From: Epiperipatus broadwayi
Taxonomy: Eukaryota > Onychophora > Udeonychophora > Euonychophora > Peripatidae
Assembly (NCBI GenBank): GCA_028023455.1
Contig: JAQFVV010001039.1
Location: 61,012 to 125,011 of the forward strand
Direction: 5' to 3'
Length of the DNA stretch: 64,000 bases
The translations under genes and the position numbers were made by a program. Shown piece after piece: positions 32,084 through 43,565 of this stretch (within the stretch, counting starts at the first letter, position 1; every line of letters starts with the position of its first letter). Under the pieces are notes generated by a model. That model had not been told where the DNA came from. It ran no database searches and saw nothing but the letters and a program-made list of their open reading frames with translations.

Positions 32084-32237
32084 AGGCAAATTATCCGTAA
32101 GTACCCTATTTTCTGTGTCCATAACACTGTTATGGTAGAGTTTTGAATCTCTTCTTACTTCGGCATGTTGCCATATTTTCCCTCATGTTCAGTTTATGTG
32201 CGTGCTCATATCAACAGAATAAAAGTTAACTGGTATA

Positions 32238-33607
32238 GAATAGAAATTTTTGGCCACTAACGTGGAAGCCTTACTTAATGTGGCCAGTATAGGAAAGAAA
32301 CGTAACTAAAGAAATGGGGGAAATCTCGCAAAATCTCAAAAATATTGGGAATGATTTTTAGTTAGAGACAAGATTTAAAAAAAAGAGAAAAGAATTTACG
32401 ATTGAGAAACTTAATAAATAAAAAAGTATAAACTTTGTTTTGTTTTTGAAGTGACGATTGTCACTACAGTAGTACTCATTTAGATTATATTATCGTGTGT
32501 GCATATTTTAAAAAGTTTACGATTGAGAATCTTTATAAATAAGAATTCTAAATTTTGTTTTGTTTTTTTGAAGTGACATTTGTCACTACGATAATACTGA
32601 TTAAGTTTATTTTGTCGTATATACATATTTAATAAAAATAAAAGGCAGTATAAAAGTATAAACTGCGCATTTAATAAAAATAAACAGCAGTATGTAGGTA
32701 TAATCAAATATTAATATATAAGAATTAAAAACTTTATTTTGTTTTTGAAGTGACCTTCATCTCTACAATACTATTGATTTAGATTATTTTAGTTCTATAT
32801 AAATATTTATAGTAGAAATAAATAAAATAAAAAATTTAAATAAATAAAACAATTGTAGAAAAAAATAGACTGCAGTATATTAGCATAAACTACGTATTGA
32901 ATAAAAACAGGCGGTGAATCTTAATAAATAATAACTTTAAAAACTGTATTTTGTTTTTGAAGTGACCTTTTGTCGCTACAGTAATATTGAATTAAATTGT
33001 TTTAGCTATATATAAGTGGTTATAGTAAAAATAAATGATAGTATACAAGCGTAAACTACATATTGTATAAAAACAAGCGGTGGACTGTGGAAATAAAGAT
33101 TTTTTTTGTAAAAAGGAAAAGTAAATCTTTATTGAATAAAGTAGAATTGTGAAGTTGCATGATAGGGAATTTAGTTTTTGATGGCATGAAACAGTTCAGA
33201 ATCGTAAGACTATTCGCGATCAATTTCTTTTTGTTTCGTTTTGAAAACAATCCCTATACATGCACAATTTAATGTTAGCTTGGTGTGTCTATGTTTTTAA
33301 TGGTGTTTGAAGGGTGATCTCAGAATAATTTTGTGATTTATAGTTAATAAATGAGAGAAATATAACACGTAAGGGAAAAATAAATGACGGTAGGGATAAC
33401 GGAAGCTTGGTACGGCGCGCGCTGAATTATTTTATGAAAAGAAATAAATAAAGAGAATTAAGTTAATCAAAGTAGCATTAAACCATAGTATTAAGAGTTA
33501 ATCAAATAAAATATAGTTAAAGTCGTATAACAAAGCAAATTTATAATCAATTGAAAATAATACTGTATACGTGGACAAGATTACAGTCCAGAATTAAAAA
33601 GTCAGAT
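32238..33607 (+). other. Gypsy leader region
   Basis: Between the 5' LTR and the gag relic. AT-rich, with a loosely repeated block (attttgtttttgaagtgac-like, near 32440, 32560, 32745 and 32955) at about 110-210-bp spacing. No ORF is supported. Confidence 0.55.
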
Positions 33608-34361
33608 ATGAGTGAGGAGCACAATGAAATAAACAAGGAAAGGGCAGAAGTAAGCCAGCTTAAATAACTGAAAGTGGTATAGAGGAAGCAATAGAGCCTC
33701 AAAGTAAAGGAAAACCGATGGGGAAAAATGAAAACTTAATGAAAATGATGGAGATTTTTGTGAATACTATAAGAATCAACCTTAATCAGATGTCTAATTC
33801 AATTAAAAGAAAGGTCAGAGAAAACAGTACGAGATGTAGCTAAAACATTTGATGACTTTAGGGAATAAATATCCTTAGGGATTGAAAAACAAGGTTTCAA
33901 GGTGTAGAAAAAAAATGTAGGGGCCTCCATCAGATTAGTAGCGATAGGTTGGAAGAAATCCAAACAAGGCAGCAAGTAATGGAAGCAGATTGCAAGAGAA
34001 TACAAGAAATAGGCAAAAGGTTGAAGAAAGTGAAAAAAGTTATAGTGACAGGATAGAGAAATTAGAAATGCACAGAACGGCGAGTGATGATAAAATAGGA
34101 GATCTGTGTTAGACAGTTAGCCAGATTGAACAACATATGGCAAAGATGGAAAGGTTTATCAATACCATGAGACTTGACCTCAACCAGATGTCAAGGGAGA
34201 TAAAGAAGATGAGAAAGAAAACATCAAATGAAATAGAAGAGAGATTGGAGAGAAAGGGTGAATACCTTCAACAAAGTAATAAAGAGGAGTTAGAAAAGGA
34301 GACAAAACAAGAGTACAGCCATAGCAAGGCTAAAAAGAAGAGGAGAAAGCAAAAAAAATAA
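33608..34361 (+). pseudogene. gag: Gypsy gag relic, coiled-coil part
   Basis: Begins with an ATG frame MSEEHNEINKERAE that soon stops; the lysine- and glutamate-rich helical pattern then continues across frames to 34361, with an intact segment MAKMERFINTMRLDLNQMSR at 34137. The capsid and zinc-knuckle parts expected before the protease are not visible: the coiled-coil region leads almost directly into the DSG protease, suggesting an internal deletion. A related gag relic with coiled-coil and capsid-like parts is at 47353-48736. Confidence 0.6.
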
Positions 34362-34465
34362 CAAGAAAAGAAATGTCAAATCTAGTATGTTCATGGGAAG
34401 ACAGTACCGAACTACACTCCACAGAACTGTCCTAAGATAACAGTGTTGCTGGAAGGGATTAAAAA

Positions 34466-34627
34466 ACAGCCTTATTGGACTCAGGGAGTCAAATCTCCAT
34501 GATATCGGAGGAATTATACCAGCGCATATTAAAAAAAAATCCAGAGGTTGAGATCCTCCCATTGAAACTCACCCAAGTAACACTAGCAAACAATCGCAAA
34601 GTAAAACTTGCACCGAGACAAATCTGA
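34466..34627 (+). pseudogene. pol: Gypsy retropepsin (aspartic protease)
   Basis: The frame TALLDSGSQISMISEELYQR carries the retroviral-type active site D-S-G with the following hydrophobic segment, then a TLANNRKVKLAP segment consistent with the protease core. It ends at a TGA at 34625-34627. Protease normally precedes the reverse transcriptase on the same polyprotein, as here. Confidence 0.8.
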
Positions 34628-36262
34628 CTGGAATTAAAAATCAACAGTCAAGTAACCCCCCCCCCATGTGTTTCTAACAATGAACAGTTTAATCCATGAG
34701 GTGGTGCTCAGTTCAGACTACTTGCATAGGAGTAAATGTATACTAGACTACGAAAAAGAACTTGTCATATGCAATGGCCAAGAAACCAGATTTTTATCCC
34801 TCCAACTATATCATGACAAACGGACATGTTGTCTTAATCAGGCTGTTCCAGATATGCTGGTAGAAAAGGTGAATGAAGTGAGATCAGTCTCTGTGGAAAG
34901 TAAAGAAAGAATTAAAGATATGCTGCAGAACTATAGTGATATGTTTTCGAACATCCTGGGATTATTGGGGGTACCAACAAAGAATTAAGCTCAAGCCAGA
35001 AGGACCATTCCAAGCATGATCATACCCTATACCTCATCAGTTTAAAGAAGAGGTGGAAAAGCAGTTGGAGCAGATGTTGGAATGGGGAATTATTGAAAAA
35101 TGTTCTTCTCCTTATTGCAATCCCCTAGTTATTGTAAGAAAAAAAATGGAGCCATCTGGCTATGTTTAGATGCCAAGCAACTCAATAGGGCTACAATACC
35201 CGATTGTACTATCCCTCCACCCATGCATGATTTATTAATGAAGTTTAAAGGAAAAAAAGTCTTTTCAACATTCAATTTGACTGCCAGTTATTGGCAGATC
35301 AAGCTGCACCCAGTGGACTGTCAGTACACAGCTTTTAGATATGGAGGGCATTCTTATCAATTTAACTGAATGCCTTTTGGTTTGGTCAACATTGGAGCCA
35401 GTTTGCTAAGATGCCTGGACCAAGTTTTGTCAGCAGAAACAAAGAAAATCATAACTATGTATATGGATGATATAGTTGTGGCATCCACATCGCTGGAGGA
35501 GCATCTCCAGCAGTTGGAATTATTTTTCAGAGAGTTCAAGGAAAAAGGGATTAAGATAAACATGAAGAAAAGTGTGTTCATATCAGAGGAGATTGAATTC
35601 CTGGATCATCTGGTTATCCAGACAGGAATTAAACCTCATCCCGATAAAATAAAGGCTATCACAGAATTTCCTGTGCCTAAAACTAAACACCAGATTCGGT
35701 CATTCTTAGGAATGTGCAATTTTTACAACAGGTTTTGTGAAAAATTTGCCGATCAATTGGAACCTCTTTTGAAGCTGCTCAGAAAGGAAACAAGATGGAC
35801 CTGGACTGCAGATCAAGAGGAAGCCTTCGAAAGGGTCAAGATGAGCTTTGTAAAACAGATTATGCTTGCATATCCAGACTTTGGCAAACCATTTTTACTT
35901 CAAACTGACAGTAGCGGGTGTGAGTTGGGTGTCATATTGTCTCAGATCCAACCGGATGGGAGAATAGGGGGTTGTATTTCATAAGCCATTTATTGAAGGG
36001 GCCTGAGATCAATTACATGGTGACAGAGAAGGAGGCTCTAGCCATTGTATGGGCTTTCCAGAAATTTCAGCCCATGTTATTGGGATCTGAATTGGTGGTG
36101 ATCACTGACCACAAGAGTTTAAGAGTTCCTCAACCATAGTTACCTTGCTAATAGCCACCTTGTGAGATTGAGTCTGTTCCTCCAGGAGTTCAATTAGAAA
36201 GTTCAGTACTGCAAAGGGGCTGAAAATGTAGTTGCTGATACTTTAAATCACCATCCCGTGCC
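34628..36262 (+). pseudogene. pol: Gypsy reverse transcriptase and RNase H (broken)
   Basis: After a frameshift at a poly-C run (about 34659-34667), the protease-RT linker (34668-34988) contains HEVVLSSDYL. RT follows: a GIIEKCSSPYCNPLVIVRKK segment, LCLDAKQLNRATIPD, FSTFNLTASYWQI (motif A, Asp replaced by Asn), MPFGLVNIGASL, the catalytic YMDDIVVAST at about 35460, and FLDHLVIQTGIKPHPDKI. RNase H signs are LLQTDSSGCELGVILSQ and a later KEALAIVWAFQKF. In-frame stops include a TGA at 35367 and TAA at 35982. The motif A Asn, the stops and the frameshifts show a non-functional copy. Confidence 0.9.
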
Positions 36263-36396
36263 TCTTCAGCAAAGGCATTTGAATGTGCCAAGCATATATG
36301 ATGAACATGACCTTATGTTTGGATGAATCCATAGAGCTTGAACTAGCTCAGATAGCTGTAGATCAATGAGACGATGCATGTTTAAATCAAATTATA

Positions 36397-37536
36397 ATGC
36401 TGTGCCAGGACGAAACCCTAAGAGATGATGCAATACCCGAAAGGACCATGCAACGATACACACTGATGGAGGAAATACTGCATTATCAAGTTCAAGAAGG
36501 AAAAGATGAGGATCATGGTACCATTGAAGATGAGGCACTCTCTCATTCAATATTTTCATTGCTTATACGGGCATTACGGAACCCCAAAAACAGAAGATTG
36601 CCTCAGGTGCTGGTTTTATTGGCCATGGATGCACCGGGATGTAATATATGTGATGAACAAGTGTGAAATATACCAGAGGGCAAAACCACCCAACAAAAGT
36701 TATGTGAACCCCATGGAGTCGATTATACTTAAAACTCAAGAGAGATAATGGCCATCGATTTTTATGGTCCTCTGCCACCCTTCAATCGGAAAAGATACTT
36801 GTTGGTGGTGTATGACCTTTTCTCCAAATTTGTGGTCACTTATTCATTATCTAGGACTACTACACAAGAAACTATTAAAGTACTGCAATCACTGCATTTC
36901 CCACAGATTGGGAAACCTCAGACCGTCCTATCAGATCATGAGACACTCTTCATATCAGAAGAATGGAAACAGTGGACAAATAAACAAGGAATCAAACATA
37001 TACTCATCTCCATCCGTAACCCTCAGTCAAACCCCTGCGAGCGGGTTATGCAGGAGCTAGGGAGACTTTTTCGTACTTATCTACCCGAAAACCATAAAGG
37101 GTGGGTCAAGCAGTTACCTCATGTACTAGACTTTATTAATTGGTCAGTTAGTGAATCCACAGGATTACCTCCAATATGCCTTCACTTCGGAAAACTAGCC
37201 CCTAAGTTGTTTAAGACAAAATTACCCAATGGTACAGGTGAAACTGTGGACATGGAAACAGATAGAAAGGAGGCTTATGCCTGAATGCAGCATATGAGCA
37301 CTATGAGGAAGAAATGGAAGGGTGCATCAAAGCATCAATTTAAAATAGGGGATAGAGTGATGGTAAGAACTCCCCATGTAAGTATACTGGAGAAATTCTG
37401 GTTTAAAAAATTCTGTCACCTTTATGAAGGTCCATTCGAAATTGTTGAATGCAAAGGAAATAATGCATTCCGGATTAAGACAGAGCAAGGGATCAAGGGC
37501 ACTTCCAATGTGAGAGCCTTGAAACCTGTAGTATAA
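36397..37536 (+). pseudogene. pol: Gypsy integrase (three broken frames)
   Basis: Zinc-binding region in frame at 36506-36748: H-x-x-x-x-H in a HCLYGHYG segment, then FYWPWMHRDV and CEIYQ, where the last zinc Cys is Tyr. The catalytic core (36748-37284) keeps a DDE triad: Asp in AIDFYGP, Asp in VLSDHETLF and Glu in NPCERVMQELG. The C-terminal part (37285-37536) has FKIGDRVMVRTP and YEGPFEIVE, the GPF-type tail of Ty3/Gypsy integrases. Stops at about 36746 and 37282 divide the three parts. Confidence 0.9.
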
Positions 37537-37605
37537 AATGTTAAGTTTTTGGAAAATACGATTAATAATAGTCATTAAAATGATAAACTCCATTTAAACA
37601 TCTCA

Positions 37606-37621
37606 TTTCAAAGGGGGGTAT
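37606..37621 (+). promoter_or_regulatory. Polypurine tract of the Gypsy element
   Basis: The sequence caaaggggggtat directly upstream of the 3' LTR start is the expected plus-strand primer for LTR retrotransposon replication. Confidence 0.8.
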
Positions 37622-39901
37622 TGTGCCAGGCACGTTTGATGTGGCCAAGCACAAGATAAGGTCAGCTAAATTAATGGTCGAAAATACGTAAAAAGCCATT
37701 AAATGGTGGGGTGGATATACTATTTATATAATTAAAATTTGTTATAAATTAAGAGAGAGAACTGTGGCTATAGCATAAACTCACACATACAAACATATAT
37801 CTAAAGCCAATGTTTAAGGGCTTAGAAATATGTATTTGCAATTTTGATTTTTGTTTTTTTTTATTTTTTTAAAAAAGAGAAAAAGATAACTCCAAAATGT
37901 ATTTATAATTTAAATGTTTTTGTTTGTTGAAGAAACATTGTTTATTTAACAAATTGTTATTCTCTATTTATATTTGTTGAGTGTGTACAAAATGTAAAAA
38001 GGAAAATTTTAAATATTACTGTTGGTTAAAAATATTTAAGAATAATTTCAAAATCGAGGTTTTAATGGTCATTTTTCTCTTCAGTTGCATTTGAGCAAGT
38101 CATTGTCTTAAATTTAAGAAAAGCCTAAAGGCATTCTGGCTTTCTATCCATGCTAAATTAATTTTAACAGGACAAAAGAGTTTAATTAGACTTGCGATAA
38201 TGCGTGGAGAGAGGAATGTTCAAGTTATATGAAACAATTGTTTGTTAAAACAGAAAAAAACTTTGATTCTGATAAGGTAATTAATCAAGAGTAAAAAGAT
38301 GTTATCATTTCTTAATTGTGATCTGAATGGAGATATAAAAAAATAAGAAAAAACTGATTGGAAATCAAATTCTTAAAACAATTAGTCAAACCAATTCAAT
38401 GAGATTTAATTAATTTTTGTGTATGGATGTGGGATATCTGTTCTGAAATTGTGAGAGGGCAGTTGACTTTTGATTTTCAAAGAAGGCAGTTCACCTTTGC
38501 TTTTCAAAGAAGGCAGTCTAACTTTTTCTTGTCAAAGAGGACAGTTCACGTTTGCAAATCTTATTGGGAAGCTAATGCTATTCTGAAAAATGAGAAGTCA
38601 TGCAACTGTTTTAATCACAATGATTCTAATACCTTGCCATCATTGAAATAACCTAGCAGTTAACCAGTCAGTTGATTCTGATGGAAGCATAACTACAACA
38701 TGCCATTGAAGCCTGCAGTTAACCTAGGATCCTTAAACCAATAAAGGACAATTGATATCATTTAATATCCTGTTGAATATCCATTCTCCAACTTAAAGAT
38801 GCAAATCAAGCATTCACTTGCAGATAAAATGATCATGGAATAGAAGCTAACTTCAGTGTGTCCATCCAGCTCTGCTCCTACCATCCCAACAGAATGTAAA
38901 CCCCAAGATTCAAGCACCAAGGTGATGATGATCAATTCTATGAACTTATAATGCAGTGAAGTCCAGCCCTTACCACAGTAGATGAACGTATAGCCCACTC
39001 AAAACCCATACAAGAATGAAGCTCATAGAATTTACCGGGTACACCATTTTTTGTGTTTATTTTATTTTAAATATAATACCCATTTCATAAATATAATATC
39101 TCAAGTACATACTTACATAAACACACCTGGATATAACTAGTTAATTTTTCTTATTTGCATAATGCTTGCATATGAGTTTACTTATAATCCACAGATCACT
39201 ACCTCTCACGTATAATTATTTGATTTATTTTCTTATTAAGAAAGAAATTTTCTTTATTTAATTTAATTATTGCTTTATTAAGTATTTCTTTATGATTATG
39301 ATTTTGTTGTATTAATAGGATTTATGTAGTGTAACATTTGTTTCATATATCTAATCGATCTGGGAATGTATTCATATTATAAATGGTATGGGTAATGGGT
39401 TAATAAAATATTTATATTATAATTCTAATGTGACTACTGACATAATTCTTCTTTATTCTCTTTGTCATTTACTTTCTCTAACCCCATATTAGTTAATTAT
39501 GCGAGTTTTTTGATCTCCATTTTTAACTGAGAAAAGAGTACGCTGAGCTAGCAAATGGGAAATCATCTTACCGGATTTTAAATCTCTATATCACGAGGAT
39601 ACTTATTTATTATTTTTTTATGAATAATTATTTATCAGCCTGCATGCCCTAATATCCATTTGAAATTGCATATCCTATCAGAAGAAGAGTTAAATATCCT
39701 TTTGGGAGTGGCACAAGGGGTTGATTTAGAGTCATCCCCCAAAGGTATGTAAGAGTCAACCTTTCCATAAGTATCTTCTGTGTCCGTAACACTGTTACGG
39801 TAGAGTTTTGAATCTTTTCTTACTTCGGCAGTTGCCATGTTTTTCCTCATGTTTGGTTTATGCACATGCTCATATCACTGGAGTAAATGTTAACCAGTAT
39901 A
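37622..39901 (+). repeat. 3' LTR of the Gypsy element
   Basis: About 2.28 kb, uninterrupted, beginning tgtgccaggcacgtttgatg. It differs from the 5' LTR by scattered substitutions and small indels. It has the four-unit minisatellite at about 38455-38575. The ORF at 38427-38651 is not conserved in the 5' LTR and is not a gene. Such long LTRs are unusual for Gypsy elements. The right end is within about 7 bp of 39894-39901. Confidence 0.9.
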
Positions 39902-40577
39902 ATATATATTGAAACAGTAAGATTCGTATTCGAATCTTAAGTTTCACCTTTTTCTGTCGTCTCTCACTGACCGGTCTATCCCGCCCAAATTTAAACTTTT
40001 TGGTATCGAATTGTGTGTGTAACAATATTAAAAATGTATAAATATATGTAGAATTCAGCATAAACATGCACACATAGATGGGGATAAAATAATATAATTT
40101 ACATTTCTTTTAGTTATATAAATTTGTATAATTTTAATCATTTATTTTGCATTATAAAGTTCGTAATTATTGCTTTGTTTAATTTTGTTTGATAATAATT
40201 CTAAAAAAATCTGATGTAATATTTAATTAAAAGTTAAAATAATCTTATGTTTCCTTTTTGTTTTTGAAATTTAAAAGCATCGGTCAGTGATAGATAATAG
40301 ATTAATTAAAGAAAAATTCCCCAAAATATAATTAGTAAATGTAAAATGTAAACAATAGAATGGCAGTTTCTTTAATTAAAAACCAACAAAATGCATTGAT
40401 TATCCTCAGGGCAGATTAAGTAGAACCTAAAAATATCTTAACAAAAATGTGATAGATCAAGATAAGAAAAGAGGCCATCTTAGACTTGCTGGAGACATTC
40501 ACTTAAACTTTAGCTTTGCTCTCGATCACTGAGAGTCTCCAAAAATAATAAAATAATTTGTTCCTGCCAAGGTATGA
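39902..40577. other. Unassigned sequence downstream of the Gypsy element
   Basis: A short hairpin-like gattcgtattcgaatc lies near 39922, followed by AT-rich DNA. 40440-40540 is less AT-rich with a short frame containing LAGDIHLN; not enough to assign. Confidence 0.4.
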
Positions 40578-40797
40578 CCGAGTAAAGCACCTAGATTATT
40601 CTCCATCGGGAGATGGCCTATCGGATGCCGAACTTTCCATTGCTGGTCATAAATTCACCATGAAGATCTGTGGCATGAAATAAATGAAAAAGCTGCTGCT
40701 GCTGTGAAATTAAATGAAATATCTAAATACAAAAAAGAATTGCCACTCGTGAACTTTTTGCTGCTAAACTAATGGAATCAGAAAACTTCTTATAAAA
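40578..40797 (+). pseudogene. Decayed coding segment, unrecognised
   Basis: Reading across two apparent frameshifts (near 40660 and 40740), the plus strand gives consecutive protein-like stretches: RYDRVKHLDYSPSGDGLSDA, then HHEDLWHEINEKAAAAVKLN, then KKRIATRELFAAKLMESENF followed by a stop. Composition (balanced charged residues, Ala-rich helix) is unlike the AT-driven background. It could be a processed pseudogene or an exon relic. I do not recognise the family. Confidence 0.4.
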
Positions 40798-41358
40798 CAG
40801 GTACCTGTCTGTGTTCAAACTCTAGAGTACTCTAATAATGTGCTATAGCTCTTCTTCATAATACTTATCTCAATTATAAAAAGGTAAAAACTATCATTTG
40901 TATAACTAAAATTGAATAATTAACCTAATATGTAAATTTCTCTAATAATCTATCTTACCTCATTCTATCTTTCTTGGGTGCGTATTTCTAAAATCTACAT
41001 TTTATCTATATTTATTATTTAATTATTGCATGCTAATAATTGTCTCAATGTTCAAAGTTTAAATCTATGATCGCTTGAATAGTGAATGTGTGTCAGATTT
41101 CATAAACATTACTTTCATAAATAATTTAATTTTCATATAAAGCGACACGCATTCAATGCTTCATTTATGGTAATGCAGGGGTCTACAACTTCGCAAATGG
41201 CTGATGTATTAGTTATAATAATTCCCAATTTATATAGGTTTTGTATTTATTAAATCATCATGAATAATTCCAGAAAATTACAATTCTTAGAGAGTCACCA
41301 ACGTTCTTTAGTAAATGTTGATAGTGTAGGGCCGAGTCAGAAATCTATTTAAATCTCA
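40798..41358. other. Unassigned sequence
   Basis: AT-rich with a less AT-rich patch near 41145-41215 that gives short frames on the plus strand. No assignment. Confidence 0.35.
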
Positions 41359-41616
41359 TCATAATCGTTTATACAGTATACATGTGTTACGTTTTAGAGA
41401 CGTGATGACCCATTCTGCCATGAAATTTCTGGATTCTTCAGGGTTGAAATTAACCCCAGTCCTACACAAGCGGGCATAATGGGTGCTCCCGTAAAATTTG
41501 ACAATGTCATGCAGCCAGCCGTCAACCTGCGACATGGACTGCTTGTCCCTGGTTATGCTTATGTGACACCTTACTTCATCGGGCCAATGGCAGAGACCAG
41601 CCTGACTTTCTTATAA
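41359..41616. other. GC-richer patch, open on both strands
   Basis: The minus strand is open for 83 codons (41359-41610) with protein-like text such as DKQSMSQVDGWLHDIVKFYG and NFNPEESRNFMAEWVITSLK. The plus strand is open for 73 codons (41398-41616), starting after a tag that could be a splice acceptor, with HEISGFFRVEINPSPTQAG and GLLVPGYAYVTPYF. Codon boundaries coincide on the two strands, so only one can be real. No ATG suits a full ORF; it would have to be an exon or a fragment. No family recognised. Confidence 0.35.
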
Positions 41617-42297
41617 ACTCATTCACGGCATTGCAGTTTCGATATACTGCCATTCCATATCGCCTTTCTAAAGCGTACCACGTGTTCCTTTACTTAGTTT
41701 TATTATTCTATATATCACTCCACCTCTGCATTATCTTCATAATTCACTCTCAAATAAATGTTTGCCCTTAGTCATAAAAAAATATTTTAATTAAATAAAT
41801 ATATGTCTGCCGCTACTCTTAAATCTTACTTTAGACTCTTGCATTGCAAAGGTATAAATTCTCCAAGGCATGCATTAGAAATACTTACTCGAGAATTTTA
41901 GGTAGCTAGATGACGCCTTCAAATAATTGAATTCCTTTTTTAAACATTACAGTATCGGAAATACCACTACTGAAGTCCTCAATATAAAATAATGTCTAAA
42001 TAAATAAATGTATTCTTTAAAATATAATCATGTCACAAATCCCACTACTGAAGCTTTGAATCAACAAAATATTATTAGTAAATGATTGTTTTATTAAAAT
42101 GTGTGAATAAATAATTTTAAACTATACATCTGCAGTTACGTTTCATTTATTCGATATCCATTCTATATACTATTTCCTCGATTATGTAAATATGAATGTT
42201 TAATTAATATTAGTTTGATTATTGGCTAACTCGAGAATAAAATCATGAGTCTCTTGCATATCCCTGACCACCGTGCCTAAGGAAATATTTACTAATG
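41617..42297. other. AT-rich, no assigned feature
   Basis: Nothing recognisable. Confidence 0.45.
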
Positions 42298-42453
42298 TCA
42301 CATCATATGTGTTGTTTCGTGGATTGTATTGTGGAACCGATAAACTATGTTCGAACTCAGTACCATGGGTGGCTTCGCTACTCGATGGTGCTGCTGTTCT
42401 GTATGGTGGTAGAATTCTGCACTATGTTTACGAGTCACATGTTTTCTGACCAT
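42298..42453 (-). other. Candidate short ORF or exon, unrecognised
   Basis: A minus-strand frame of 51 codons from an ATG, open upstream for another 20 codons or more. Text such as TRKHSAEFYHHTEQQHHRVA and SSNIVYRFHNTIHETTHMM is His-rich and not AT-driven. An overlapping plus-strand ORF (42295-42513) is Cys/Met-rich and less convincing. A TA tract (42462-42473) lies within the upstream extension, weakening the case. Confidence 0.25.
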
Positions 42454-43164
42454 TACAATATATATATATATTGCAACAGGGCAGGCATAGTCAAACCCTA
42501 TTGCGATAATTAGACAAATATGGATTCATATACTTAACGCATTATTAAATATATATATATATATCTTATTATTAACGTATTATTAATATATATATATTAC
42601 TTTACTAACAAAATTAATATTTACAGTTTGATGTACAATCAATGGTCATTTGCACAGTCGTATTGAATTGATTTAGTTATTTTAATTTAAAAGAACTCAT
42701 AGAAGAAGTATGGGGGGTTATACACTTGCTCTTATTTTTTTCTCTCTTTTGCCAAACCTAGCTATACACATCACTATGTATATGTGTGAGTGCATTTTTG
42801 AACCATTAAAAATGAAAATTCACAAAATAAAAATAAAAAATATTTTGATTGATAAACTTTTAAATATATACATATTAAGTCAACAAAAGAACTTTAAATG
42901 TCAAGATGGAAGACTAATTTTGCAGAACAATGGAAGTAATTATTATAAAAATCATGGAATATTAATTGGAGAGAAATAGGTGTAAAAAGCTTTTGTGGTG
43001 CATTTTAACAAAGGCATACGGAATGTGAATGGAAATATAATTGAAAAGAAAGATAAATTTGATAATTAAAAAAAAGAATTAAGGATTAGTATAAGTTTGG
43101 AGGGAGAAGAAAGTGGACGGTCAATGTGATATACATTTTGATAAAATATGGTCAGGCTGGGGTA
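42454..43164. other. AT-rich with TA tracts
   Basis: TA tracts at 42462-42473, about 42550-42565 and 42585-42597. The plus ORF 42710-42979 has no recognisable motif and is not called. Confidence 0.45.
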
Positions 43165-43257
43165 ATGTGTGGAGAGTCCGAATCCTTTGCCACCGAATAT
43201 ATAGCAGCTGCTGATAGCAGAGAAGGGACATCAAGCCCAGAGAATTCTCCTCAATAA
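43165..43257 (+). other. Candidate short ORF, unrecognised
   Basis: A 30-codon frame (MCGESESFATEYIAAADSRE and onward) that is open upstream to about 43093. The following ORF (43317-43565) starts MEPELKKKQSS and contains a caggta donor-like site near 43415. Suggestive of exon debris, but not demonstrable. Confidence 0.2.
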
Positions 43258-43565
43258 GCAACAATGTTGAATTGCCACAAGAGGAAGAAAATAAATAAAT
43301 AACATAGACTTTAGCCATGGAACCCGAACTTAAAAAAAAACAAAGTTCGTTCACCAACAAGGACCAGAGATTTCCTATTCACCAGGTGAATTTGATCAAT
43401 TCCATGGGGAAATGCAGGTATTTTTTTTCTAATTACATATATATGTCACTTTTAGTAAGCTTACTCCATGAAATTGAAAAAAAGCTGTTATTTGACACAA
43501 TTGAGAACTTAAAATTTCTTTTCTTTGCATGGGGAGGTCAAATTATTTCTTACGGAATTTATTAG

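Larger units (their letters stand above)
30377..32106. mobile_element. Non-autonomous TIR DNA transposon, 1.73 kb
   Basis: Perfect 31-bp terminal inverted repeats, starting tacttacggataatttgcct, at 30380-30410 and 32073-32103. It interrupts the 5' LTR where the 3' LTR is continuous (near 39771). Flanking tatttt at 30371-30376 and 32107-32112 is a likely 6-bp target-site duplication. No transposase frame is present. The interior has a tandem array (31143-31620) and a long hairpin at the right end (31912-32083). The superfamily is not assignable by eye. Confidence 0.85.
26269..32237 (+). repeat. 5' LTR of the Gypsy element, split by two insertions
   Basis: Starts tgtgccaggcacgtttgatg and matches the 3' LTR at 37622 onward. 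Without its two insertions (PLE-B with one TSD copy; the TIR transposon with one TSD copy) its length is about 2.26 kb against about 2.28 kb for the 3' LTR. It holds a CA tract near 26427 and a four-copy 27-bp minisatellite (29086-29180). Similarity to the 3' LTR stops near 32230-32237; a TGG immediately after 32230 could start a primer binding site. The end is uncertain by a few bases. Confidence 0.9.

Noticed and set aside
38427-38651. A gene within the 3' LTR
   Set aside because: The frame runs through a 27-bp minisatellite and is broken by an indel in the 5' LTR copy.
40400-40520. LAGDIHLN as the start of a LINE endonuclease
   Set aside because: Only about eight residues resemble the family motif and the frame stops immediately afterwards.
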